Positions 52,907 through 64,000 of a stretch of DNA of 64,000 nt are shown piece by piece; positions within the stretch are counted from its first letter, which is position 1; the number at the start of each line of letters is the position of its first letter. A model generated the notes under the pieces. The model was not told the DNA's origin. It saw only the letters and a list, made by a program, of their open reading frames with translations, and made no database searches. This DNA comes from Malurus cyaneus samueli (Eukaryota > Chordata > Aves > Passeriformes > Maluridae). Location: assembly GCA_009741485.1 (NCBI GenBank), contig CM019214.1, positions 22,404,267 through 22,468,266 on the forward strand, given 5' to 3'. Both the position numbers and the translations under genes were made by a program.

Positions 52907-53680
52907 TATCTCTGAAATATTTCCAGCTAGAGACAGTTCTTCTCTTGACCGATGACAAAGGCAATTTGTGAATAATCTCTTCCATCTGAACCTTTATGGA
53001 AAACATTTTGTAGTCTTGTGTTTGAGAGGCAGCCAAAGCAACATCTCTCAGTTCTGGCTGGAAATAGGCTTTCACAAGAGTGTCCAGTGAACTTTTCAGT
53101 GGCCAAGGAGCAGCAGCTTCCATTCTCCAAATTGATGTATGTAATTTTCACCTGTTTCTCATAACACCATGTGCCAAGGGTATTATTGCTCTTGTTTTGA
53201 ATACTTACCCCTTCAGTTGAAGCACGCGTGTATCTGTCTGTGCTGACTAGAAAGACTAAACCAACAAAGTTAAGGAAATATTTCCTTGCACATCATAAAA
53301 CCAAGACATGCCTTTTCCTCTGACTGCAGACAACATCTTCAGAAACACCGTATCAGAAGCTTAATCTGTTGTCCATAGCACAAAAATCTGATTTCTGAGA
53401 CCGGTTCACTTTGTACATAGACACACTTGAAGGGCAGCTCAGAGGTTGGCTGCAGGCTGAACTACACTGTTGGTGGTGACAACAGCTTGTCCTGTGTGGC
53501 ACTCACACTCGATGGTCTTGTTCTGGCAGCCCAGAGAGTGGGGCTGTGAGTGCTGCTCTTGTGCTGGAAATACTGTGAGGTTTGAGTATTTCATATTGGG
53601 GAAAAAAACCAAGCTGAACTCTTGCATTGGCATCAATTTCTTGATTGTTTTCTGAGTTTATAAAAATGTCATCAGTGATT

Positions 53681-53725
53681 TAGTAAGTTTCAGGAAATAG
53701 TAAGTTTTAGGAAATAGTAAGTTTC
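53681..53725. repeat. Short tandem repeat, 18-bp unit, about 2.5 copies
   Basis: The phrase TAGTAAGTTTCAGGAAA recurs with one base change and then partially a third time. A local duplication with no sign of function. Confidence 0.85.
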
Positions 53726-53929
53726 AAAAATAAATTTAGGATTGTCACAACTAAGCATTAATATAGATCATGGGAATGTGTCACTTAAAGCATTTTTAGT
53801 TCTTTTTATTACACTTCTTTGCAATTGATCTAATTTTATTTCAAAGGTAAGTAGATTTTTGTTCTAAGTGTTCGCTCTAGAGATGAACCTGAATCATTGA
53901 AAGAACTTTTTCCAGTTTGAAGTTAATTT

Positions 53930-54071
53930 GGTCTTTTTTCTGGTTTTTGTTTTTTATGAAGTTTTTTTTTGTTTGTTTGTTATTTGTGTGTTTGTTATTT
54001 TGTTGGGTTTTGTTTGTTTGGGATTTTTTTTGTTGTTGGTTTGGGGTTTTGTTTGGTTTGGTTTTTTTTGT
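53930..54071. repeat. T/G-rich low-complexity tract with GGG runs
   Basis: About 140 bases of T-runs interrupted by G, GG, GGG and GGGG. The Phe/Val/Leu/Cys-rich and Asn/Lys/Gln-rich translations on its two strands are composition artefacts. Confidence 0.85.
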
Positions 54072-54224
54072 GACAATGTTTAGAAAGTGGAGGGGGGAAC
54101 CTCTCCTTTTTAATGTATTTTCATAAAATAATTTGGATTGTATGGGTCTTCTGGAGTTCACCATAGACAGCCCTTGCTCAGGTCTAATCAGATCAGGTTC
54201 CTAAGGACTGTTTAAAGTGTTTAT

Positions 54225-54605
54225 TGGACACCCTCCAAGGATAGATGTCCCACAATTTCTGTGGGCACCAGTTCCAATATTTGACAATCTTTATGGCCAA
54301 AAACTACAAAAATTCTGTGGGTCCAATCAGAATTTTGTATGTTCCAGCAAAATCCTTTGCTTTTCGTTGTGTCACTCTGCATCCTTTAGAAGAGTCAGGC
54401 TCTGTCCTCTCTCTGTCCTTTCATCAGGCAGCTGTAGGCTGAAATAAAGTCTCCCCTAAGCCTTCTCTCCTCCAGACTGGGTAAAACCAGTTTCTTCAGT
54501 CTTTCCTCATGTATCATGTACTCCAGCCCCTGACCAGCATGGTCACCCTTCACTGGGCTCCGTGGTGCGATTTCATAAACCACCACCGTGCTCTTGTCTC
54601 ACTTT
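54225..54605 (-). mobile_element. CR1 retroposon 3' region, antisense
   Basis: The top strand is the complement of the CR1 3' region. From left to right it shows GACACCCTCCAAGGATAGATG, CCCACAATTTCTGTGGGCA and CCAGTTCCAATATTTGAC-like segments. Then come CTTCTCTCCTCCAGACTGG and CAGTCTTTCCTCATG, with ACTCCAGCCCCTGACCAGCA as the last recognisable block. These match the antisense order of CR1. The extreme 3' repeat is missing on the left. Diverged, non-coding and truncated. Confidence 0.8.
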
Positions 54606-54894
54606 TGATAAATGGGATCATCTAGCCAAGCTCTGTGAGGCATCTCTTAGAAGGCAGTTTCTCCTTCCCCCAGGACCTCAGATATCCCCATCTGGTACCA
54701 TGTGAATGTCTTTTTCATAATATTTCCACACAGATTTATATGCAGGCTTTTAAATGCTGCCTTGTGAGAGCTTTGTGCAATGGCACAGCTGCTGGAAATA
54801 ATTTGTCTGCCATCTCCTACAATCATCACATGTATTCACAGGCACATTGGGTTAGTGTCTCACAATCATCCCTTGCCAGAAAACATTTTTATCT
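54606..54894. other. Spacer between two inverted CR1 fragments
   Basis: About 290 bases with no recognisable repeat or gene. Part of a 173-codon open frame (54635-55156) crosses it and runs into the CR1 piece, so that frame is not a gene. Confidence 0.6.
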
Positions 54895-55248
54895 TTCTTC
54901 TGGGCTTTGGGGGGACCTTATTGCAGCCTTTCAATACTTAAAGAAGGCCTGTAGGAAGGATGAGGGCAAACCTTTTAGCAGGGTCTATTGCACTATGAAA
55001 AGAGTTAATGGGTTTGAACTACAGATGCACAGAAGAATTTTTTTTTATGATGACAGTGATGAGGCATGGAACAGATTGTCCAGAGTGGTGGTAGGTGTCT
55101 CATTCCTAGAAACATTCAAGATCAGGTCAAGCAGGGCTCTGAGCAACCCCATCTAGTGGAAGATGTCTCTGCTCCTTGCAGGGCGTTGGACAGGATGGCT
55201 TTTAAAGTTTCCTTCCAAACCAAACTATTCTGTGATTCTAAGATCCTA
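54895..55248 (+). mobile_element. CR1 retroposon 3' end, sense
   Basis: The + strand follows CR1 3' sequence closely. It has GGGGACCTTATTGCAGCCTT, then AAACCTTTTAGCAGGGTCTA, then GAAACATTCAAGATCAGGTC, CTAGTGGAAGATGTCTCTGC and TTCTGTGATTCTAAGATCC at the 3' end, a form of the terminal CR1 8-mer repeat. The 5' end is truncated, as is usual. It faces the opposite way to the fragment at 54225-54605. Confidence 0.92.
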
Positions 55249-58200
55249 TTATTCAGCTTGTCCTGTCCAGCTAAGGAGAGTTCTGGATGATAATAGACAT
55301 AACTGTTATTAATTCTGGGTCATATGACCTTGCACATCAGTTTCTGCTGAATTATAGCCTATTTCTATTATTTTTTCAGCTTTAAGGTGACTTTGTCTTT
55401 CTGTGTGGTATCCTAATTGATTGCTACATTAATTGTGCATTTAAACTTCATGACATGAGGGAATGCCATCAGTATGTACCTACTTGCACTAACACAGTAA
55501 AGAAATGCTAAATGATACAATGTCATCTGAAATATACAGTACTTTTATAACTTTTAATTATAACTTTATAATTTACCACTCAAAGTTCAGTAGTAGCTGT
55601 TACACACAAAAAAAAGGGGATCACAATCTTCCACTGCACTATCTGTGGAACTGCCCTAATATGTTTTCAGATCTAGATTTGGCCAAAGCCATAGAAAGCT
55701 TAACCTTCATTAAAATCTAAACTAAAACAAAATAAGTTAAAATAAAATAAGTAAAGTAATAAATACTTTTTCCTATAGATGTTTGAATGGTAAAATCTGA
55801 AATTTTCTGTCGCTGGTGATGGAATTTGGAAGGTGCTGATAGGTGGAAATTCATGAGACTCAATCAAAACTCTTCCTTTAGAGTCTGTAAATAATGGATT
55901 CTGGGGAGAGTGAATTTTGGCCCATGAGACTGGGAGCAAATCTTTGATTTCATAAGAGTGGGAGGGAAGGCAGACTAACCTAGCAGCCCGTTGTACTGTA
56001 GAAAATGTCAATATTTCCATATTGATTTTGAGGTGGATTTCTTTTATGAAGAGACTGTGCAACATTTTCATGCAATAGGACATACTTAATTGCATAATAG
56101 ACAAAGTCCCTACATCTATATTGCTATTCCTTGAAGTGTGAAGTTTCTCTTGTGGTGGCAGCATCAAGGCAGTTTCCACTGGGGATGGCACTTACATTTT
56201 TCCACCTTTCCAGAAAGTGGCATTAGATGTGTTCCCTCTGGTTTGACTGTCCATTTGGGTTCCAGGATTAAACAGGGACTGGCCAAAGGACTGGAAGCTT
56301 CACATCCCTATCATGGAGTTCCACTTTGAACTGCAGGAATGGCTTTCCGTCATATCTAAAGTTGTTCACTCAAATAAGGACGCCACCACTAAACTACCCA
56401 TTTTTAAACTTGATATAATCAGTTGTGTCTCAAAATGCTAATTTTCCTCTGCCTTGAACACACTTTCATTTGTCTTCAACACTCTCACAAGAGTGATTTA
56501 CCAGGCTGCCTGTTGGAAAATGCCCTGATAGTGTGGTTGAAACATATCCTCCAGGCCCTATGTCCCCAGTGAAGGTAAGGTGGGATGAAGGATGCAGAAT
56601 TTTAATATCAAGACTTTCCTCCTTTCTCCAAGAGACTTCTGCTGCTACTCCTCTACCTGTTACTGTGGCTATTTGGCTCATTTCATTCTAGAAATGCTTT
56701 TCTCCATTCTGCAGTGGGAGGAAGACTCCCTCTTTCAGCACTTCCATTTCTCTTGTGCCTGGTAAGTAATGGAAGGGAATGCAAATTATTAACTAGATTC
56801 GATTTTTGGGTTGATGTTTTTGTTGGCCTTCCCATCAGTTCAGTCTGTTTCAAGTTACCTGCTCAAACTGAAGCAGTCTGGTCTTTTGTTGTGTGTTTCT
56901 TACCCGTAATGGAGTCAATTTACCATCTGTCACAGCCTTGAGCTGTGCTTATCAAGATCTTTCTCTCTGCCAGGCGTATGACTTGCAGGAATTTGAATTT
57001 GGTCTTTCATGTTCTCGTGGATTCTCCTTCTCAAAAAAAAGTGGCATTTTTTGTTGTTATCCTCTGTGTTGTTATTTAGAAAAAATCAAAAATCCATACC
57101 CCTATGATTCCTTCTTTGTCCTTACTCTTTAAAGATATGCCAGCTCTTAAGATGCAGCCATCATTTTTGCTGAAGGTAGTGTCTTTAACATCACTTATTC
57201 GTTTATGTTTCCCTTCACCTTCCCTTGGGCTTCTAAGAAACATGCTTTATTTTGCACCTGTAATAGCAGAAGAGCTCCCTTTATATCTGCAGTCCAGGCT
57301 GTCTCCGAATATACAGACTGTGTATATCTCTGACAGATCCAGTAGTTATCCAGATGGATGGTTGGTGTCTCAGTATTTGCTATAAAAATCAGGAATTGAT
57401 ACTTCCAACTGAGTGCAGAGCTTCTGTGAGACTGCTGAGTTACTGACCTGCAATATATCCACCACGCTTTCCCCAGGCACTGTGCCATCTCTGATGAGCT
57501 GCCTCAAGAGCTGCCACAGCGCTGGGGAGAGTCAAGAACCTCTGGCAGATAATTTGTGGGAGTTAATTTTATAAAGTTGCACAGTGTGAGAAAATGTGGA
57601 TAATAATTTGAGAGTTAAAAACAAAAGAAACTGTACTAGTTCTAGGAGCTCTATTGGCAGGGCTTGCTCCAGTGTTTCAGACCATGTCTGTGTGGCTGAC
57701 CATTTAAACAATTTATGGCATGATATGGAAGATTTTTGCTGTTGTGTCAAAGGTGGTGGCAACAGTGGGAATACATCATTGATGATTACTGTAAAAGAAA
57801 AACCTCTGCAGTCTGGAGTGATAAGGCATATGTATATGCTCAGAAAAGATTTATTTATAAAAACTCTGTATCCTAAAGAATAATTACTGTTATGTTTCTT
57901 TCTCAAAGACCAATCTCTATTCTCTACTCTACCTGTGAATTAAGGTAAAGGATAATAGGACAGCAGTCTGTATCAACAAAGATGGAATTAATCTTATAAT
58001 AATTAAACAGATTATTGTTGTTTCTCATTATGAGCAGAGAACCAAAGGAAAATAGTTGCCTCTAACAGATATGTAGAGAACTGGTGACAACAAACACTAC
58101 CCTCCCATTTTTATGTAATGATTTGAGAAGGGGCAACACTGGGATGTTACACTGTGGTAGTTGTTTTAACAGTGTTTTTCGAGTTGCTCTTCAGAGAGGA

Positions 58201-61200
58201 ATGTTTTCTAAATCCTTTTTGGCAGTGCATTGCAAGATTCTTCCATGTTGCTTATACCTTTCAAATGGCAATATGGGGTGACAGTAAATGTCATCAACAG
58301 CTTTATCCCTGCAAATTTTCTTTTCTATGGGATTGACTCTGAGTTTGTATATAGGACAGTTTTGACAGGGGTGTATCTGAGTATTATTGGTAACAACCTG
58401 AAGGCTTTAGCCAGTGTTCCATGTTTTGGTTTCAGTAGAAGTACTGAGTTCCTTAATATAAATCTCTCAGTGTCCATGAAAGGAGATGATTTTAGCACTT
58501 TGTGGGAATCCCACTTTCATGATGGCCAGGACTGGGTTTGTTTTTTTCTGACAGAGATGGCAAAGGATCCAGTTTTTTTTATTTTAAATCTTTTGCCAAT
58601 GAAATGGCCACAGATGCAGCTGAGGATCTAGTCTGTCCCAGGGCTGGCAATGCATGGATACCTGAAGAATTTCCTGATCTGTCATTTTGCTGAAATGGAC
58701 CATCCTGTCATCCTCACAGCAATTTCTGATATGAAATCTTCATGAATGGCTCAAAGAACCGGCAACCTTGGGAAAGAAGAGCCCCAAGATCAAACTTCTC
58801 CAAGTGCATAAACTCAGGCTTATTCTCCAGCTTATCTTCAGCTGCTTTCTGCAGTAGGAGGGAAAAACTGCTTGTTTTCCTTATCTTAGTTCTAGTCCAA
58901 AGTCAGCATCTTTTTGTGGAAAGTTTTAATGTTTTGCAGCCCCAATGAATGCTTATTTTAGGGTTTCTGCTACAGATCACTTCCATGAGCAAGTAACAGG
59001 CACAAATGCAGTACAGCTAATTGTACAGCTGAGTTTCTCCTTATCACAGCCTGAAGCAGCCAGATGTACCTTATAACTTAGTCAAGTTTCAACAAGTGTA
59101 ATGTCTCTGAAACATTATTGCCTTTGCAGGACACTACTTGGATTAGACACTGCAGTACAAGCCGTTTATCATACTGAATTTGGACTTTTTGTAACTGTGA
59201 TCTCAGTTTTCTTTCATACATTTCAGATACTTTTGCCCTTGAAATCATGTCTTAAAAAGAGATGTACTAAATATGTTTCTCATCAAGGATGCTTTTTTTC
59301 ATCTCGTTAGGGGTTTTACTTTTAAAAGCATTTCCTACCTTCTAAAAAGTAAAATGTTCACTAGAGTATCTTCTCTTTAAATAACTGAAACAGAATATTT
59401 TTAAAAGTCTTCTTTAAATATATGGACGAACTGTGAGAGCAAGGCAGCAATATATTGTTTGAGGAGTCAGGAAGGGTAAGTATTCACCAGAACAAGTGAG
59501 GACATGCCTTTCAACTACTTCATTTGTACACTGAAAAGGCTTCAGGTAAAATATGGTGTCCAGGAAAAAAAAGCAAACAACATTTGCCTTGGAGATGCTT
59601 CTATGGAGCTTCCTGCCAGCAAGCCCTTCGAAAGGACAAAGTTGCATCTGGTGGAAAGGGATCTGCACCAAAATTTGAAGAATATCATGATGAGCCTTGG
59701 ACAAGTGTTGTGTCTCTGTGGAGGCAGCCTGCTCTGCCCACATGGCTCTGCTCATGGCATGAAGGTAAGATTAGAATTTAAATACTTTTTCACATGTTAC
59801 AAAGTCATTTTCAAAGCTGCTGTTCTTTTTTTTTTACTGAATTTCTCTTGCCAGTCTTACTGTTTTTTTTAAATAGTTTTCAATGTTTATTCTCTCTTCT
59901 CTTGCTAAATGAAAGACCACATAAATGAGTAAATTAACTATTGGATGATGGAAAGAAAATTGATTCTACACAAAGGCTTGTCTTGCATGTAAAACACTAT
60001 ATCAGTACATTCAGTATAGATTTGAGATCCCCTGTAACAATTGCAGTGAATACAAATTTTTAAAAGAAGCTTAATGTTGTGTAACTGAGTTACCCCCTGG
60101 CAAACTATTTAAACAACATCGCTAAGTTATTCTGTAGTCTAGCTTTCTTTATTTGCTGCTTTTTAAGCTTTATTTTTCCTTCCCTACTTATCCCAAAATT
60201 CAGGAAAATGCAGTTTTCTTTGCAAAGCTTGAAAAGGACTCCAATGTAAAATTGCATTAGTCTTCCTGAATGGCCTTATTTGTACTTTACAAGTTACACA
60301 TTAATGGATTGGGAGTCTTTCTCCTTGCAGAAAAATTTGCACTGTTTATACCTCTTATGTCAACAGGACCTTTGCATTGAAATGTGCCTTCTTCTGAGTC
60401 TGTTTGTGTTTCCTCTGTGCAGACAGGCAGGCTCAAGATCCATCTTAAAAGCACCTTCAGTTTTGATCATCTTTGTAGATGGCTGTTCCAGGACATCACT
60501 GCTTTTAATTTCTCACCAAAGCCTAGAATAAAAAGCTAGTTCTAATACATTTTTCATTTAAATAGTTCTCTGCTGTTACTGGTGCTTTTACATCAAATTC
60601 CAGATGAGATCTGACCCATCTTTATATAGTGGTAATATTTCTTCTCTGTCTCTGGAAAATTTCTTGTCTGGCATACCACAGGATGCCTTTTACCCTTCAT
60701 GCCTGAAGCACACTGGTGGCTTGGAGACATTCTGTGAATTACTGGTGTGCTCAGTTCTTTCTCCTTAATCAATTAAAACTGATGAACTCCGAAGTTACCA
60801 CAGACTTTTTTCTGTCCCCAGGGCAGAATTCATCTTGCTTGTCTGAACGCTGGGTATTGGGTATAAATCACACAAACACTCTCTACAGTCAGTGCAGGGA
60901 GAGAAAGAGACATCTCCAGAGGCGCATTCAAAGATGTCTGGGATAAATCACCTCCTGGATGTGTTTTTTATTCTCTTTCTGTTGACACTGTAGGGACCCT
61001 AGAAAACCAGCTTGTCTCAGGGTTGACTATAGGGAGATGAAGTTTCTGCCCCCCCTCCATCTCTGCTTTCTCCTCACACTGTACTGTTTTAAATTTCAAC
61101 TCACACCAACTAGTATTTGTCAAGATCATCTACTCCTCACTTTTTCTAGTGGCACCTGATCATCACTGAATTGATGATGTTTCCTATTTTTGAGTCAACA

Positions 61201-64000
61201 AAGTGCTTTGAAAGGTGTGAAACACATAAAATGCATTCAGATCGAGGGATGTGCAGCTGTTGCCAGCATGTTTGAGGATGTTGTTTTTCCTTGTTTAGTT
61301 GTTTGCCTCATTCATACTTGCATTTCTTAATTTTTGCTTACAAAGTTTTAATGCACTGTGAAAATTTAGAGGAAAGTTCCTCCAAAGCTGCTGGAGACAT
61401 TTGGGTGATTAGTTATCATTTTTTCATGCTAAGCTATTCTGAAATTGGTTTCTTTTGTTTGATCAGCCTGCTGATTTTAAACTGAAGAGAGTATTAATTC
61501 CACCAAAGGTGCTTAAAAGTGAAGCTGCAGCTCACTTTAGCAGTGAGCAGTAAGAAGCAGTTCCAGAACTAGCAATATGAAAGATTTTCTTTGAGTTGCT
61601 AGGGCTGAATGCTAGTGCTTAAATGCATTTGAGGTTCTTAAATCAAAATTTCTTTTACTGCATCATTAGCAGAATATGGTTATTGAAAGAGGAAAAATTA
61701 GGATTAATTTAAACAGCTAGAGATGTTTTTATCAGAGATCTTCAAATGTGAGCTAGTTGTGCTGGCCTCCCTTTGAACTGAAGAGAAGTAGGGAGTACAA
61801 GATGCAACTCATATCACTTGAAAGCGAAGATCAAAAATAGGTAAGAGAATTCACGTCCTGGAAATATCCATTTCTCTCTGATCAAATATTAAGCAAGTCC
61901 AAGCTGACCATCTCAAATGCTCATGCTTGCCTTGTAGATGCTTGAATTGTTTGTTTTTAAAGTTGGCAAATGAAAAAAACTCAGCTGAGTGGATATAAGG
62001 GTATTGAATTTCACTAGTTCAGAAGGTGAAGCTTCTATGAAGCTTTTTACATTTTCCCCTTTTTGTTGTTGTTGGGGTTTTTTTGGGTGGTTTTTTTGTT
62101 TGTTTGCATTTATCATTCTATTCATAATACTTTTATGTCATGGCATCCTGTTAGCCCCTTTGAAAAGCATATTTAAGCCAGTAAGGACAGCATGGAAGAA
62201 TAACTTCAATAATACTCCACAATCTGATGTTGATTTTGGCACCATCATGTCTGAACTCATTTGATTTGGGATGTACCTGCCTTCCCAGTCTCTCTGAGTG
62301 CTCAGGGACCACCACTGTCTTCCAGAGCTCCTTGTACATATGCACAGACCTCCCTAAGCCCTTTGGACCACCAATGCTGAAGGTAAAGCAATGGGCTTTG
62401 ATAGCCTGAAAAGAAGGGTCTAGGTATTACATAAATCTCAATATTTTATTTTCCATCAAACTTAAATACGAGTGATTAACATTCTTAATAGTTTAATATT
62501 AGATCTTTCTGCATCCTAATTAGTATTTGTATAGAAATTACATAAATTGTATTTTTCAAGATTTAAAGTGGGCAGAATTCCCAACAATCTCTTTTCTCAT
62601 ATTTCTAAATTCCATTTCAAGTAAATTGTGGCTCAGTGTAATAAATAGCAGAAAAAAAGGCAGATGGAGAATGTGAGCCATAACTTCAGGAATAATGCCA
62701 TAGTTATAATGAGAAGTCAAAAGACTGTTTCTCTTTTTTAAGGCAAATGCCTTGTGTTTTCTTTGAGCATATGTTGTTATTTTCGCAGAGGTGCACAAAA
62801 TCCTAGTGCAGTTCTTACATTCCAATTCAAAAGGCCGAGGTTTTCTACAAATTAATCTCACAATCTCAGATGGGCCATTTTAGGGGATTGTAACAGCTGT
62901 TTGTTTACATTGATTGTTTAGGATGCACATCAATTCCCATGAAACTACTCCCTTTGCAAATTCACAGCTTTCCTTAAATCTCTTGTTCAGTTCAAAATGG
63001 GCAAGTATGGTCTCTGTCTGAAGGTTAAATTGGTTTAAAAACAATGAGTTTGTTGACAGAGCAAAGTACATTTTGATGATTTTAAAATATTCTGCCAACA
63101 CTACAGAAAAGAACTACATCAAAAGCAATCCAGACCTGTTCACTCTTTGCTTTGAATGTGCATCATCAGTGATGTCAGTGGGACTGCAGTAAAACAGTTG
63201 TTAATTAACTTATGTCCCTTCTCATGGGGCTGCAGGATAAAAGCACAAAATGTTGCGGGAGCAACCTGAAGAGCAAATATTAGTTTGTTTGTTTCTTTAT
63301 TAATAATTTATCATGGATTGTTATCAAATTCTCCCAACCTGTGGCGACATCCCCAGGACTGCAGCCCATCAATCTTGCTCCATCCTGATCATTATGATAC
63401 AAGAGTTACTGTGAGACTTGCTCCTGCAAATGCTTCTTGCCCCAGTATGAATTCAGTTTTGCTTGGCACCTTGGAGGAACAGTGTCTTTTTGAATTATAC
63501 CTTTGCAAACCGAAAAAAAAGGGAGGCTTCAAACCTAAAATGGAATTAGTTTAAATTAAATTGTAGTTGTTTTATGAACTGTCCTGCAAATAGAGAATCA
63601 GAGCATAATAGTAGTTCTTATATGAAGATCAGAAAGTAAAACAGACCAAAAATCACCCAAACCCCAGTTCCTCTTATTATGCTTTTCTGGAGAAAACATG
63701 CAGGGAATAAACATTGAAAATTGATATTATTTCAACATCCTTAATTTATTAAGGCTTTATGTGTGGATAATTGTTCCTTTAATTTAAAACAATGGCCAGC
63801 ACTTGCCTCTTCAGACATTCCCATTTGTTCTTTTGACTAGGTGAAAAGTGTTGACGCTGAGAGTCGTTTTACATCAGGCAAAAACTGAGACTTTTTGCTC
63901 TCATGCTCTTCAGCTCATAGAGAATGCTGTGAGCTATCCTAGAAACAGCAAACATGTCAAGCTTCTCTAGCAAAGAGTAGAATCCCATTCTGTGCAGCCA
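55249..64000. other. Long non-coding stretch downstream of FRMPD4
   Basis: No gene, RNA or mobile element was recognised with confidence. In humans PRPS2 follows FRMPD4, but I saw no PRPS2-like coding sequence, so it must begin beyond the window if order is conserved. Several open frames of 90-160 codons occur (for example 55700-56191 on the - strand, 58230-58631 and 59504-59872 on the + strand). They match no family I know and lack convincing splice or coding context. A G/T-rich tract lies at 62060-62105. Confidence 0.55.
62060..62105. repeat. G/T-rich low-complexity tract
   Basis: TTG repeats followed by GGGG, a long T-run, GGG, GG and TTTG repeats. Same class as 8991-9057 and 53930-54071. 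Confidence 0.8.

Larger units (their letters stand above)
51908..52930 (+). other. FRMPD4: FRMPD4 3'UTR (approximate end)
   Basis: Non-coding AT-rich sequence after the long-isoform stop, up to about 25 bases beyond the last AATAAA signal. A short open frame at 52564-52821 is not conserved in any way I can recognise. The true cleavage site cannot be fixed from sequence alone. Confidence 0.65.
52931..54224. other. Non-coding stretch downstream of FRMPD4
   Basis: No gene was recognised. It holds a short tandem repeat (53681-53725) and a T/G-rich tract (53930-54071). Open frames here are short and overlap on both strands. Confidence 0.6.

Noticed and set aside
54635..55156. 173-codon open frame downstream of FRMPD4
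   Set aside because: Its second half is CR1 3' untranslated sequence and its first half is unrecognised. No coding signature.
58230..58631. 133-codon open frame in the downstream region
   Set aside because: Overlaps other open frames on the same strand, has no recognised domain, and could not be linked to any gene or transposon. Left as unassigned non-coding sequence.
59504..59872. 122-codon frame overlapping an opposite-strand 113-codon frame
   Set aside because: Several frames are open at once, which suggests base composition or a decayed unknown repeat. No family was recognised on either strand.
55249..64000. Expected downstream neighbour PRPS2 (by human gene order)
   Set aside because: I looked for phosphoribosyl pyrophosphate synthetase motifs and found none, so it is not annotated here.

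Overview
The window is vertebrate nuclear DNA, most likely from a bird. It is AT-rich and mostly non-coding, and its genes have introns. The recognisable interspersed repeats are CR1 retroposon pieces, one with an ADDT reverse-transcriptase box, and one LTR that resembles the avian ERVL-type LTRs that begin TGTCCTG. A neoavian or passerine source is plausible, but I could not test it. The assembly has a 100-N gap (44780-44879), a 10-N gap (22712-22721) and one single N (31545).

One protein-coding gene can be supported: the 3' end of FRMPD4 (Preso/PDZD10) on the + strand, in four exons at 46008-46146, 46759-47820, 48145-49404 and a terminal exon from 50548 or 50562 to about 52930. FRMPD4 is a neuronal postsynaptic scaffold with WW, PDZ and FERM domains at its N-terminus. 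Those exons are not in the window apart from the last piece of the FERM domain, so they must lie upstream or in the 44780 gap. All three internal introns here are phase 1. The tail encoded here carries an acidic segment, a PPxxF Homer-type motif, a probable LGN/GPSM2-binding segment and the C-terminal ETTV PDZ ligand.

The most interesting feature is the start of the terminal exon. Two AG acceptors lie 14 nt apart. The first (exon from 50548) completes a valine codon followed at once by TAG, giving the known FRMPD4 C-terminus KIKETTV. The second (exon from 50562) stays in frame with 448 further open codons ending at 51907. The same exon can therefore be 3'UTR or a long C-terminal domain, and the PDZ ligand is gained or lost by that choice.

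Layout: 1-8230 holds two copies of a sequence of at least 3.4 kb (1-3548 and 4830-8230) separated by 1.28 kb; they differ by many single-base indels and may be an assembly artefact. From 8231 to 46007 is intronic or intergenic DNA with a CR1 tail, a (CTTC)n microsatellite, a CR1 reverse-transcriptase fragment, an ERVL-like LTR, an AT-rich microsatellite and the scaffold gap. From 46008 to about 52930 is FRMPD4. From there to 64000 is downstream non-coding DNA with two CR1 fragments in opposite orientation and several G/T-rich tracts. No RNA gene or CRISPR array was seen, and no second protein gene.
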